A stretch of DNA of 64,000 bases from Adiantum capillus-veneris (taxonomy: Eukaryota; Streptophyta; Polypodiopsida; Polypodiales; Pteridaceae): positions 79,508,412-79,572,411 of the forward strand of contig CM043963.1 in NCBI GenBank assembly GCA_014529385.2, in the 5' to 3' direction. Below are positions 10,304-21,127 of the stretch, in pieces. Position 1 is the stretch's first letter; every line of letters begins with the position of its first letter. Under the pieces are notes generated by a model. It made no database searches. It saw only the letters and a program-made list of their open reading frames with translations, and was not told where the DNA came from. The position numbers and the translations under genes were made by a program.

Positions 10304-13300
10304 GTGCCTCCTTTCATGTAACACCTCATAGGGATTGGTTTAAACAGTACTCAGGTGAGGTGCAGGGCACTGTTTATTTGGGAGATAACTATGCATGTGA
10401 CATTGCAGGTATTGGCAGTGTCCAGTTTTCCTTTGCTGATCGTATGACTTTTGTTTTGCACAAAGTGCGCCATGTGCCACAACTCAAGAAGAGTTTGATT
10501 AGTACAGGGCAGCTAGATGATGCAGGCTATCACACCACTTTTGGTGATAGCAAGTGGAAAATTTGTAAAGGGGCCCGGATTGTAGCCAAGGGTTGTAAAT
10601 CGGACACTTTGTATCCTTTGCATGTATCTAGTGTGCGTGACCATGTTGTCGCCGTAACCGAGCAGCCAAGTGTTTCTTTGTGGCATGGCCGGTTGGGACA
10701 CATGAGTAAAAGAGGAATGGAAACTCTGTCTCGTTGCGGTTATTTGCCGTGTTTGAGGTATGCTGATTTTTCTCATTGTGAGCACTGTATTTATGGTAAG
10801 CACAGTCAAACACCGCACAAAAGGTCTCTTTCTTTGAAGTCTGACAGGTTAGACTTAGTGCATTCAGATGTATGTGAAATGCCACAGTTGTCCTTAGGGG
10901 GGAAGAAATATTTTGTCTCGTTTATCGATGATGCTACACGTAAGGTGTGGGTGTATCCAATACGTGCTAAAAGCGATGTTTTGGATACTTTCAAGAAGTT
11001 TCTTGCGTTTGTTGAGAATCAAACAGACAAGAAGCTTAGGTCTTTGCGCTCAGACAATGGGGGGGAGTATGTATCAAAAGCATTTATTGACTTTTGTGCT
11101 ACTAAAGGTATTAAAAGAGAGCTCACGGCTCCTTTTAATCCCTCTCAGAATGGAGTTGCAGAGAGGTTGAACCGGACTATCCAAGAGAAAGTTCGGAGTA
11201 TGCTGTCACATGATGCATTACCTCATGGTTTTTGGGCAGAAGCTGTGCAAACAGCTATTCACTTGATTAATCGCTCACCTAGCAAGGCTTTGGGTGGAAA
11301 GGTGCCTGAGGAGGTGTGGTCTGGCAAGCCACCCTCATATGCACATTTAAGAGTGTTTGGTTGTGAGGCCTATGTTCACATCCGGAGTGAACTGCGCACC
11401 AAACTAGAACCAAAGTCTCATAAATGCATTTTCCTAGGATATGGTGAGGATGGTGAAATGGGGTATAGATTATGGGATCCCGCATTACGGAAAATCATAC
11501 GCAGCAATGATGTCATCTTCAATGAGAATTGCATGCACAAACAGCCCACAAAGGTCGAGGAAGTGCGCCACGTTGTTTTTCGTGAAGATGTTACATATGG
11601 ACAGCCAAGAAGGCCCAATGTTCAGCAGCCTTTACATGCTGAAAATGGTGCTGAAAATCAGCCATTAGCTGCTGAAAATCAGCCCCAACAAGTTGCCATT
11701 GATGCACCACAGGTAGGGGAACAGGTTGATGCTCCTAGACCGCCCGTTGTTGCGATGCAACCGGCTGAACAGCCTGCTGTTTTTTATGGTTTACAGGCTG
11801 AAAATCCACCTGTTATGGATCATTGGGTGCGTAGGTCTACTCGGGTGACAAGGCCCCCCGATAGATATGAACCGTCTTTGGACTATGTCATGCTTACTGA
11901 TTGTGGTGAGCCGTCTTGCTATAAAGAGGCTATGCAACGGGAAGACAGTAAGAAATGGTTCAAAGCAATGGTTTCGGAAATGCAGTCTTTGGAGAAAAAC
12001 CATACATGGGACTTGGTTGATTTGCCTAAAGGGCATAAGGCTCTGCCATGTAAATGGGTTTACAAGACCAAGGTCACATATGATGCTTTTTCTAAGTACA
12101 AGGCACGTTTGGTTGCTAAAGGGTACAAGCAAAAGCATGGTGTTGATTTTGATGAGATTTTTTCTCCTGTTGTAAAGCTTGCCACATTACGTCTTGTTTT
12201 AGGCATGGTTGCCTCTGAAGATATGGAGTTAAAGCAAATGGATGTCAAAACAGCGTTTTTGCATGGCGATTTGCTTGAGATGATCTATATGATGCAGCCA
12301 GAAGGTTTTGTGTCAAAGGGGCAAGAGAAGAAAGTATGTAGACTCTTGAAGAGCTTGTATGATTTGAAAAAGTCTCCCCGTGCATGGTATCACAAGTTTG
12401 ATACATTCATGAGGTCTCAAGGATACAAAAGAAGTAATTCTGATCACTGTTTGTATATCAAAACGGCAAGTGATGGATCTCTTCTATTGCTGATTTTGTA
12501 TGTTGATGACATGCTTATTGCGGGTAAAAATGTCACGGAGTTGGATGCATTACAGCAAAGCTTAAAGAATCGCTTTGACATGAAGGATCTTGGTGATGCT
12601 AATCATATTTTGGGCATGCGTATCTCTCGAGATAGACCCAACAGGCGTCTGTATCTATCTCAACGAGATTATGTTAATCAGGTGCTACATCGTTTTCATA
12701 TGGATGGGGGAAAGGCACTTGGTACTCCGCTGCCTCCATATGTAAAACTGACTGCACATGACTGCCCAAACACAGATGATATGCGGGCTGAAATGGCCAA
12801 GATTCCTTATGCATCAGCCGTTGGCAGTTTGATGTATGCTATGGTTGCTACACGTCCGGACATTGCATTTGCGGTGGGAGTGGTAAGCAGGTACATGAGC
12901 AATCCTGGCAAAAAGCATTGGGAAGCAGTGAAGTGTATCTTGAGATACTTGAAAGGCACTAAAGACTCGTGCATTTGTTTTGGGAAGAGTTAGACATCTG
13001 TGCATGGCTTTACAGATGCGGATTTTGCTGGACATCCAGATTGCAGGAAGTCTACCTCTGGATATGTGTTTACATTCACAGGAGGTGCAGTTTCTTGGAT
13101 TTCTAGACTGCAAAAATGTGTTGCTTTGTCTACCACTGAGGCTGAGTATGTGGCTGCCACTGAGGCGTGCAAAGAAGCTTTGTGGCTCATGCGTTTGGTA
13201 GAAGAGCTTGGCATTAAGTCACCGGTTCCTGTGCTACACTGTGATAGTCAGAGTGCTATTATGCTTGCAAGGAATCCTGTTTTTCATGCCAAGACAAAGC

Positions 13301-13458
13301 ACATAGAGGTGAAGTATCATTTTATCAGGAGTGTGCTTGATGACAAGAGCATTACACTTGTCAAGGTGCACACAAATGACAATCCTGCAGATCTTTTGAC
13401 CAAGAGTCTTCCAGCAGAGCGGTTTGCATATTGCCGTCAGATGATGGGTGTTGGATGA
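10304..13458 (+). pseudogene. Copia-1 pol: protease remnant, integrase, RT, RNase H
   Basis: Enters as GASFHVTPHRDWF at about 10304; the catalytic Asp part of the protease motif DSGAS is missing and the frame differs from gag. Integrase follows: HGRLGHMSKRGMETLS...CEHCIYGK zinc finger, then HSDVCE, LRSDNGGEY and NGVAERLNRT, so the D,D,E core looks complete. RT contains KWVYKTKV, FSPVVKLATLR, MDVKTAFLHG and LYVDDML. RNase H is cut by TAG 12991-12993, then continues in the same frame (GFTDADFAG, STTEAEYVA, HCDSQSA, NPADLLTK) to 13458. Apart from the protease deletion and one stop, pol is open for more than 1000 codons. Confidence 0.92.
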
Positions 13459-13537
13459 GTAAGTGCATGATCAGCTGATGTATCATAGTTAGCTGATTCT
13501 TTGATCTCCCAAGGTACATTGCCTTTAGGTGGGAGGT
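13459..13537 (+). promoter_or_regulatory. Copia-1 3' UTR with polypurine tract
   Basis: Short spacer ending in a purine run (ggtgggagg, about 13529-13536) just before TGTTAGGG of the 3' LTR. The purine run is the likely plus-strand primer. Confidence 0.7.
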
Positions 13538-13820
13538 TGTTAGGGAATAAAGGCCTAAGTGCCTTGTACTTATTAACTTATAAGTTAAAAGGCTTATTAG
13601 TGAGGGGGCCCAAGTGTGAATGGCCCCCTAGTCACTTACTCATATACTCAAAGGTCAAGCCCAAAACGTATCTATCGTGACTTTTCCCAAACTTCTAAGA
13701 GTTCTCTCTCTCTCTCTCACGTATTTTCTCTGCGTGTGCTTCTTCTGCGCCACTCTCCTCTTCTCCTTCACTCTCATTGCATAGAGTAGCAAGTGGGCTC
13801 TCTCTCCTGCTTCCCCCACA
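13538..13820 (+). repeat. Copia-1 3' LTR
   Basis: 283 bp, TGTTAGGG to CCCACA, nearly identical to 8589-8869. Confidence 0.95.
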
Positions 13821-13825
13821 AGAGA
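13821..13825. repeat. Copia-1 target-site duplication, right
   Basis: agaga, the second copy of the 5-bp duplication next to the 3' LTR end CACA. Confidence 0.9.
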
Positions 13826-14752
13826 GCCTCATTTTCAGATTTTGTCACAGGTTAAGAGCTATGGAGTGCTTGCTTTCCCTCTTATGCACAGTGCGGTGCC
13901 AGGAGTGATGCCCTGCACGCTACGCACTGCTCTCTCTCTCCCCTTTGGCAGTATGTTATGCCCCTCTAGTGGGCTCTTCATTTGACCAATGTACAGTTGT
14001 GTGGGTTCATGCGCGATTGCCGAGGCAAGAGCCTCTTGCACAGGTACTGGATTAGCTAGCGGCTAATCCCCCCGCAGGTACAGGTGAATTCGGAGAGGTT
14101 TCACGCCAAAAATCTCGTCCGATTCAAAGGGCAAGTAGCCCTACAAGTGCGGGAGCTCGAGGACTTGCTAAGGATGCGACCGGCACGCGAAACGGAGCCC
14201 GAAACAGTAAATTACAGCCTGCTGTGTATTTTTGCAGGTTTAGGGTTTTGGCCCTAAACGGACCCTAATACCCCCAGGAGGTTCGGGGACGCAAGGGGAC
14301 CGCTGTACAGGTGATCTGGAGCATTTTCAGGGCTGAAAACAGAGAATTCAGCGTGCTGCAGATTCTCGCCAGGTTTTGCAAAGTGCCCGTATGCGTCGGG
14401 AAAATCATTTAATGCGTGGGAATACTGACCGTGAAGGGTTCTAGTACAGTTATGCTGCCGAAATCAAGTCAGAACAGTCAAAATTCAGCCAAGGTTGTGC
14501 GGGGCAGCTTGGAAAGAACCACAGCGTTTATTCCCTCTTTTAAACAATAAAGAAATATTGAAAGGGGCGCCTAAGTTAGGGGCCAATCTGGTGTCGGTCT
14601 TCTCATACAGGTGCATTCTAGCATCTGTATCCCATTCCCCTCTCTTGTGTCACTATAGCGCAGGTAAAATAGACGACTAATAATGGGTGAAAGCTAAATC
14701 AAGGTTTGAAGTAAAGTCTACCGCCCTTTTTGGATTGAACAGGCCGGTTTCA
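13826..14752 (+). repeat. Gypsy-1 3' LTR, part 2 (right of copia-1)
   Basis: Aligns with 3757-3962 of the 5' LTR up to 14030. Beyond that there is no second copy in the window. An AATAAAG-like poly(A) signal lies near 14545. The right edge at 14752 rests on CA followed by the candidate duplication cttgt. Confidence is high to 14030 and low beyond. Confidence 0.6.
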
Positions 14753-14757
14753 CTTGT

Positions 14758-15257
14758 GCAGTCCCAATTGCACCAGATTCAACCTGCTGATCATTGGGAA
14801 CTCTTGGAACAGTCGAAGCTAGACCAAAAGCCTCAAGGTAAAGTTACAAAATCTAAGGAGTATCTGCTAGGTCCTCCTCCTCCATCGACTTCGCATCCAA
14901 TGCCAGATAGTTCTTAAACTAAGAACCGTCGTATCACTTTACCTTTCTATTCTTTTCTCGTGCCCTGTGACCTCTTGTGGCCCTTCTGGCCTCCCTGTCC
15001 GTTGGCACGTCAGTCTCAATCGTCGGAGCCCTGAGACACACTATCATGTGATCCCCTTTCTTCTCCGAAATCCTCTGATGAACTTGTATGATGTATCTAG
15101 TTCCCTTAGTTTGTCGGAGCCCTCGGATGTGCTACCATTTGATCCTCTTATTGCTCCACAATCTTGTGATGAGTTGTCATCCGGTTCCCCTAATTCATTC
15201 TCTTCACTGTTAGACTCTTGCCCTGTGAGGTGGATACTATCCCGTCTGTAGGATAAG
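14758..15257. other. Non-coding remnant next to the minus gag fragment
   Basis: A 76-residue + ORF at 14687-14917 spans the inferred LTR edge and matches nothing I know. The stretch lies beside minus-strand gypsy gag, so it probably is decayed element interior. I see no gene. Confidence 0.3.
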
Positions 15258-15880
15258 TCAATGAGCCGGCATGCATTCCAAATCCTGTCCCATAAGTCTC
15301 TGAATGGAGTCAGACTTCTGGTTTAGACAATACTCTCGAATCTCTTTTGGCAAACCACAGCAAAACCGCTCAATCTGGTCTCTCAAAGCAATCTTCCGAA
15401 ACAAAGACACTGGCAAATACGTGAAAATTTTCTTGAATTTTAACCACGTCACAGGCGCTTCTCTGCATAGCAACATGGTAGACCACCATGTTTGGTGCAG
15501 TTCCTTTCAAGTAAGATGCCGCCCTTCGTACCTTGGAGTGTTATATGAACCGACCTCTAGAGGAGGCAATGTCAAACTGTTGTACAAACTCAAGGGCTCG
15601 AAGGGTGTCCTAATAACCTTAAAATGTTTAGAACCTAACGGCCTGATCCCTTCCTTGAACTCGTTGGTCTTCTTCTTTTCTCATCCTCTCTGGAACTAGA
15701 GGACGGCGAACAGTCGGAACTCTCTGAAGACGGAAAAAAATATGAGTCGTCCTCGAAACGAGCACGCTTCTTGGATCTGCTTGCCACGTTGAAGCTCGAT
15801 TTCCACTCCAAATAATCGGGGAAATTTTTCGATTTCCTCTTCTTCCGAGAATCTTTCAAGCCATTCATTATTTGGTTCAT
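15258..15880 (-). pseudogene. Gypsy gag fragment on the minus strand
   Basis: Minus-strand reading gives a Ser/Lys-rich start (MNQIMNGLKDSRKKRKSKNF, then an acidic Ser stretch). After frame changes it gives the conserved gag segment LPVSLFRKIALRDQIERFCC followed by GLPKEIREYC. The same segment in gypsy-1 reads PLTEQIEKYCCGLPKGLRKYC, so this is a relative. At least two frame changes are needed. No pol of this element is seen next to it. The primer-binding site upstream on the minus strand (16472-16483) fits it as the 5' end of the element. Confidence 0.7.
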
Positions 15881-16471
15881 CTTCTAGTCAATAGCTCTCT
15901 CTCGCTCTTTTTGCGCACAGCCTTCGCTTTTCTACACTCGTCTATCCTTTCAGCTTTCCTCCCGACCCAAAAGGACAATCAATGTCCTCACGTCATCTCG
16001 AGTGAATCTCATCAGTCGGCTAATTCTTCAAGTGTTTCACAAATCTTGGGTCTTTGGAGTACTTGGTCAGTCTTTTCGCACACATGTCAACCTACAATTG
16101 ACGCTTACTCCGCTCTGGCAAACTTCTCCGCCAAAAATTTGCCAAATCTTCATTCTTTTCTTCAGTTCCCGCATTGGATTTCAACTTTTCTTCGCCTCCC
16201 CCCCTGAGAGGTGTTCTCTCTATCAAATTCTCCGCGAGAACCCATGTGTAATATGGGGTTTTTATGCCTTATGTCCTATAAGACAGAGCAATGAAGACCA
16301 GAGCGTGCTCGATGCGCGATGGACGAAGGGTGGGAGTGGTTAATAAGTCCAGGGTCGGGACACGAAGATTCTTTCACAAACAAAAATCTTGTCCGTTCTG
16401 TCAAATTCTCCTCGAGAACTTGCGTGTGCTACAGAAGGGATCGGATCCTCCATAGCAAATTCTTTCTCAGC

Positions 16472-16483
16472 TCTGATACCACT
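16472..16483 (-). promoter_or_regulatory. Primer-binding site of an old minus gypsy element
   Basis: gctctgatacca on + is the exact complement of TGGTATCAGAGC. One base beyond it (16485) the sequence TGTTATAGG starts, which is the complement of an LTR 3' end. This places an LTR to the right, and the minus gag fragment to the left as its reading frame. Confidence 0.8.
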
Positions 16484-16484
16484 G

Positions 16485-16555
16485 TTATAGGCTTGAACAC
16501 TCTAAGCAAGAAATCAATAGCAACACACGAACAAAAACTTCAAGAATCACTGAAC

Positions 16556-16559
<4 letters not shown>
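16485..16559 (-). repeat. LTR remnant adjoining the minus primer-binding site
   Basis: Begins TGTTATAGG next to the primer-binding site. It runs into a GA microsatellite and then into an unrelated copia fragment, so only the edge of the LTR can be identified. Confidence 0.5.

Positions 16560-16603
<44 letters not shown>
16560..16603. repeat. (GA)n microsatellite
   Basis: About 21 perfect GA units. Confidence 0.98.
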
Positions 16604-16606
<3 letters not shown>

Positions 16607-16644
16607 ACACGGCATGGCAAAGTTCCGCGCCCAGAAGTTTCCAA

Positions 16645-16954
16645 AATTCTTTTGTCACAAAGGCAAAGTATGTTGCAATTTCTAGTGCTAGCAAGGAAGC
16701 TGTATGGTTAGCTCGTCTAGTGGGAGACCAGTGTTGCATTGTGATAGTCAGAGTGAGCATTAGCCAAGAACCCTGCGTTTCACTCGAAGCCGAAACACAT
16801 AGAGGTTAGGTATCATCTGATACAAGAAATATTGGCTAGCAAACGCATCAAGCTAATTAAGGTTCATATGAATGATAACCCCGCAGATGCTCTTACAAAG
16901 AGCTTAGACTCAAAGCCGTTTGCACATTGCATTGAGATAATGAGCGTAGGGTGA
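16645..16954 (+). pseudogene. Copia RNase H C-terminal fragment
   Basis: Reads KAKYVAISSASKEAVWLARL, then in another frame HCDSQS and later KPKHIEVRYHLIQEI, DNPADALTKSL and a TGA at 16952-16954. This is the last part of copia RNase H, with frameshifts. It is a different family from copia-1. Only the end of pol is present; the rest was lost where it meets the minus gypsy LTR scrap. Confidence 0.85.
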
Positions 16955-17034
16955 AGCCATAGGGATGCTTCACAAACGTACAAGTTTGTACATTCATAAG
17001 CCACCTAGACCACGTTGACCTTCAAGTGGGAGTT

Positions 17035-17215
17035 TGTTGGGGTTTCATGCCAACTAGGTCGGACACCCACTAACCCGTCACTAACATAATTCACTTATTG
17101 GTTTGATTGAATAATAAGAAGCGGATGAGCATTCTTCTCATCCTATGCTCCACATGATGTGTGTCTTCTCCTTCCAGCACTCACCGCACGCAAGCTTCAC
17201 CCGCACTCACATTGG
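17035..17215 (+). repeat. Partial 3' LTR of the copia fragment
   Basis: TGTTGGGGTTTC starts at 17035 just after a purine run (caagtgggagttt), the polypurine tract position for the copia end at 16954. The right edge is not visible; by about 17310 the sequence is gypsy pol. Confidence 0.5.
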
Positions 17216-17309
17216 CCTCACTAATGGAGACAAAGGTATGCTGACAATTGCAGACACTCTCTTTGGACAACAAGCACAAGTTGCACCTGTAAAGGACCCA
17301 TAACAAATT

Positions 17310-17874
17310 CACCCTGGGGGATATTTGGATCATTGTGGACTTTCTTATAGGGCCTACTCAAGGCTGCAATGTAATGTTAGGCATGCCTTGGATGCGCAAA
17401 GTCAAGGCAATTCCTTATTATGACAGAGATGCAAACAAAGTTAAGCTCATACACAAAGCAAGAATCTTGCGATTGATGCAGGGGTTCGAGGTAACTCGAA
17501 TCCTCTTGTTTGTCATGTACAAATCAGTGTTTGCAAAAGAAATTGAACTTGGAAGTGATCAAAATGTTGAACATATGAATCTTGTGAAACAATTCATTGA
17601 TTGTTTTAGTGAATCTATTCCAAATGAGCTTCCATCCGAAAGGCCAGAAGGTCATCAAATAGATCTTTTTCAAGGTGTCTCAGCTCCCAACCAAGCTGCC
17701 TATCGTGTGAGCTAACAGCACAAAGAAATCATGCAGCAAGTAAATAGATTGTTGGAGAAAGGCGCGGTGCGGCCTAGCCATCCTCCGTATTGCTCACTGC
17801 TCTTGCTTGTGCAAAAGGAGGACGGCTCTTTCTGCATGTGTGTGGATTATCGAGCCTTGAATAAAGTCACCATC
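17310..17874 (+). pseudogene. Gypsy-2 protease end and RT start (left part)
   Basis: Open from the protease second half (GPTQGCNVMLGMPWMRKVKA) through the linker (VKQFIDCFSESIPNELPSE) to the RT N-terminus (NQAAYRVS, stop at 17713-17715, then EIMQQVNRLLEKG and MCVDYRALNKVTI). It is broken at 17874 by a non-coding LTR element; the reading resumes at 21128. It shows the protease segment that is deleted from gypsy-1. Confidence 0.88.
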
Positions 17875-18609
17875 TGTCAAGTGCAGCGAAAGTGTTTATG
17901 GATTTAGCTTGGATCTAGTACTCTGCACAAACACAGGGTTACTTTACTTCACTTGGAAGAACTAAACTGAGCTGAAAGAAAGAGAGAGAAAAGAGATGAC
18001 ACAGGGATGTCGGGTCCCAACCCTCATGGGCCCCCTTGCTTTGTTGACAGAGCAAGTACTTTCTTTATTCTTGCACAAATGATCATACAATGACTGAATG
18101 CTAAGATGTTGATGCTAGTGGGTACTAATATTGTGGTACTTGATGACAATGATGTTGACGACGACGATGTCGATGCTAAAATCTGAAAATGCTGATCTAA
18201 TCTGAATCTAGAAACGCTGGGCTGATCCTGAAGAAAACGATAGAGCTCCTAAGGTGTTGCCTGACTGCCGGGTGCTTGCCTCCTTGTGTCTCTGCATTCA
18301 TCTGCTCTCTACTGGCGCTCCATGCTTTCTTTTATAGTTCCTTTAGCCATTTGCCCTACCTACATTCCAACAATAGTAAATGAAAAGTCACTTACTAAAA
18401 ATGACCTATAAGAGGTGGTTCACACAAGCAAATGCATGCATGCTGAAATGACTATTTTGTGCAAGGGAGGGTAATGCAACTGTGACCGGCCTCGACATGC
18501 ACGTCCTGCTCGAGGCTCACAAAGGTGCCAAGCTAGGTCCTAAGCTAAGACTCATGCTAGACTGTCGCAGAAGTATGTCCATAAGCGCAAGTAAAGTGCG
18601 CACCTGACA
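17875..18609 (-). repeat. Non-coding LTR element, 3' LTR (left copy)
   Basis: Starts TGTCAAGTGCAGCG and ends TGACA on +. It matches 20350-21127 with indels and substitutions. It contains CTTTTATAG, a TATA box on the minus strand, at 18329-18337. Confidence 0.9.
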
Positions 18610-18619
18610 TCCCCCCCAT
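18610..18619 (-). promoter_or_regulatory. Polypurine tract of the non-coding LTR element
   Basis: tcccccccat on + reads as a G-rich purine tract on the minus strand, directly before the 3' LTR start. Confidence 0.7.
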
Positions 18620-18988
18620 TGAAGGTGAGGCACAACTGCCGAACTTCTATCTGTACTTCTGATGCTGACTGCTTCTAATGCATGTGGATGCATAACCAAT
18701 GAAGATTCCTCCAAACGGACGGGTACTACGGATGTAGATCTGGTGCGTTGTAAACACCAACCGTACGAGTTATCAGGTTGTCACGTGACACATCCCAACC
18801 CTATGTGTCCGTGGACAAGCTACACCACAACAGGGTTTAGTCAGTCAAGTCAATTTAGAATAGTAGTGATCTGGCACTTTTGTGACTCTATTCGTAGACC
18901 GTGTATGCCCAGTCACTTAGCATAGATGCATATCCTCCGGTTGCACACAGCATGATCATCAGAATTCCCATCAGAATCCATTAGCATC

Positions 18989-19874
18989 AGTTAGGGGAAT
19001 TTTCCAGTGCATTTAGCCTATTTTCCTATTTATTGGTATTTTCACTTATTATTTTTAAGTGACTTTCCAACAAAAGTAGGTAGGGCAATTTTGCTAAGTT
19101 TGTATATAAGCAAACTAGAGTTAGCACTTTCTGGCAGAAGAGGCAACAAGAGCACCTTGCTCAACAGGCAACTTCTCAGCAAGACCAACCCCCGCAACTA
19201 CTCTGGCGTTTTCTCCACAGAAGACCTAGCGTTTTTGCATCAGATCGGCCTTGGCGATTTGTGCACAGCAAATCAGCCCCGGCGTCATCACGACACAGCA
19301 GATCAGCCTAGCGTTTTTGCATTTGCAAAACCCCGGCGACAAAAGGACCAATTTCAGTCCCTGGCGTTTTTGGATTTCAGCAGCAAATTAAGACCGGCAT
19401 CATTCACCTAAAGTGTAGCAAATTCAGTCCGTAAAGACCATCAGTTTTCAGCCCTAAGAAACCTCATTTTTCAGCCAAGAAAACGCAGCCAAAACAGTCA
19501 TTTTCAGCCACCGAAACAGTCCCGAAATTCAGCGATTAGAAGATCTCAGATTTCAGCCACCAAGTCGTCGTCGTCAATGGCATCAGTCCATTGCATACGC
19601 ATTGTACACCTTTGTGCAATCAAAGAATAGACCACTCTCGCCGACGAGAGTGGGGCCTTCGGAGGAGGGTTTTACAACCTCTCGGGTGTCGTATCTCTTC
19701 TCTCCTTCTCTCAGTCTCATTCACTTTCACGCACAATATCCACTCACTTTGTTAATGACCACAGCACTCTACAAGACGGAAGGCTCTCTCTTTCCCTAAG
19801 AACTAAAAGGAACCTTGAGCAATAAAGATCACTAATCTTGAGAAAATACAACATTCATTCCGCTGCACCTAACA
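18989..19874 (+). repeat. Possible solo LTR inside the non-coding element
   Basis: The segment has LTR-like order on +: a start resembling (T)GTTAGGGGAATTT, a TATATAAG box at 19103-19110, repeated ggcgtttttgcatcag-like motifs at 19200-19330, an AATAAAG signal at about 19821, and an end CACCTAACA that mirrors TGTTAG. The first base is A rather than T and the flanks (gcatc / caggt) do not match, so the call is weak. Confidence 0.3.
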
Positions 19875-20337
19875 CAGGTAGCCTTACTATTGTCGCAGAA
19901 TACCAGCCTTCCTGCTGACTCTACCTTGTGAGCAAGTACTTCCACTCGAATATTCCTATCGTGAAAACATTGCGGGTGAAGTTGAAAGAAACGGATGCTC
20001 GGAGGTAATTCCAAGGGTTTCTTGTCGACGGAAGTGGATGCACGCTACATGCGAATGCAAAAGAGGTTAGGGATCCTGTCTTCAACTCCTTCCATATCCG
20101 CATAAGAGGCAAGTAGATCTTGGTACTCAAGATCTGGGTTTCCATGTATCTGATGTCAATCTTCCTTCAAAGACATGGCAATGAAGATGGCATCTGATAA
20201 GTCCATTGTTGGGACTTTCTTTCAGAAAAAAAAATTGGGAGAGATTCCTTGGGTTATTGGTTCTCCTTGGGTTCTTGGTGGTTCTTCTTGAGGTTCTTGG
20301 TTCTTCCCTTGAGTTCGCAAAGCCAAAGCACACAGAA

Positions 20338-20349
20338 CTCTAATACCAA
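20338..20349 (-). promoter_or_regulatory. Degenerate primer-binding site of the non-coding LTR element
   Basis: The complement reads TGGTATTAGAGT, two mismatches from TGGTATCAGAGC, directly next to the LTR. Confidence 0.7.
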
Positions 20350-21127
20350 TGTCAGTTGCAACGGAAGTGTTTATGGATTTAGCTCAGATCTAGTACTTTC
20401 CACAAACACAGGGTTACTTTACTTCACTTGAAAGAACTGGACTGAACTGAAAGAAAGAGAGAGAAAAGAGACGACACAGGGATGTCGGGTCTCAACCCTC
20501 AAGGGCCCCCTTGCTCTGTTGCCAGAGCAAGTACTTTCTTTATTATTGCATAAATGCTCATACAATGACTAAACGCTGAGATTCTGATGCTAATGGGTAT
20601 TGATGTTGTGGTACTTGATGACGATGATGTTGACGAAGACGATGACGATGACGATGTTGAGGCTGAAATCTGAAAGTGCCAATCTGATTTGAATCTGGAA
20701 ACGCTGATTTGATCTGATCTGAATCTGAAAACGCTCGGCTGATCGTGGAGAAAACGCTGGAGCTCCTGAGGTGCTGCCTGACTGCTGGGTGCCTGCCTCC
20801 TTGTGTTTCTGCATTCATCTGCTCTCTACTGGCACCCCATGCTTTCTTTTATAGTTCCTTTAGCCATTTGCCCTACCTACATTCCAACAAGGGTAAATGA
20901 AAAGTCGCATATTAAAAATGACCTATAAGAGGTGGTCCACGCAGTAAAATGCATGCATGCTGAAATGACTGTTCTGTGCAAGGGAGGGTAATACAACTGT
21001 GACCAGCCTAGACATGCACGTCTTGCTAGAGGCTCACAAAGGTGCCACGCTAGGTCCTAAGCTAAGACTCATGCTAGATTGTAGCAAAAGCATGTCCACG
21101 TAGCACAAGTGAAGTGCGCACGTGACA
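20350..21127 (-). repeat. Non-coding LTR element, 5' LTR (right copy)
   Basis: Starts TGTCAGTTGCAACGG and ends GTGACA on +, 778 bp. A (GAY)-rich stretch at 20620-20660 (gatgatgttgacgaagacgat) differs in length from the left copy. Confidence 0.9.

Larger units (their letters stand above)
8589..13820 (+). mobile_element. Copia-1: Ty1/copia LTR retrotransposon inserted in gypsy-1
   Basis: Complete structure: LTRs 8589-8869 and 13538-13820, primer-binding site, gag, pol, polypurine tract, and a perfect 5-bp target duplication agaga (8584-8588 and 13821-13825). The LTRs differ by four substitutions and a 2-bp CT indel over about 281 bp, so the insertion is fairly young. It lies inside the gypsy-1 3' LTR and is therefore younger than gypsy-1. 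Gag and pol are broken by a deletion in protease and one stop in RNase H. Copia-2 at the right end of the window has related proteins. Confidence 0.95.
3209..14752 (+). mobile_element. Gypsy-1: Ty3/gypsy LTR retrotransposon (chromodomain type), interrupted by copia-1
   Basis: A plus-strand gypsy element: truncated 5' LTR, gag-pol in a single frame with three stops, polypurine tract, then a 3' LTR split by the insertion of copia-1 at 8589-13820. The two LTR copies align from TGTCACC (3209 and 8040) through 3962, and through 8588 then 13826-14030. A large deletion removed the end of the 5' LTR, the primer-binding site and the start of gag. The right end is inferred at 14752: CA followed by cttgt (14753-14757) matches cttgt at 3204-3208, just left of the element. 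That would give a 3' LTR of about 1476 bp. The left end is firm, the right end is not. Confidence 0.8.
17875..21127 (-). mobile_element. Non-coding LTR retrotransposon (LARD/TRIM-like) inserted in gypsy-2
   Basis: Two direct LTRs (17875-18609 and 20350-21127) flank about 1.74 kb without gag or pol. A perfect 5-bp duplication ccatc lies at 17870-17874 and 21128-21132. Orientation is minus: a pyrimidine tract follows the left LTR (18610-18619, polypurine on minus) and a degenerate primer-binding site (actctaatacca, 20338-20349; ideal gctctgatacca) precedes the right LTR. Each LTR has a TATAAAAG box on the minus strand (near 18329 and 20846). With no proteins it must have used enzymes from another element. 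Part of the interior may be a further LTR insertion. Confidence 0.88.
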
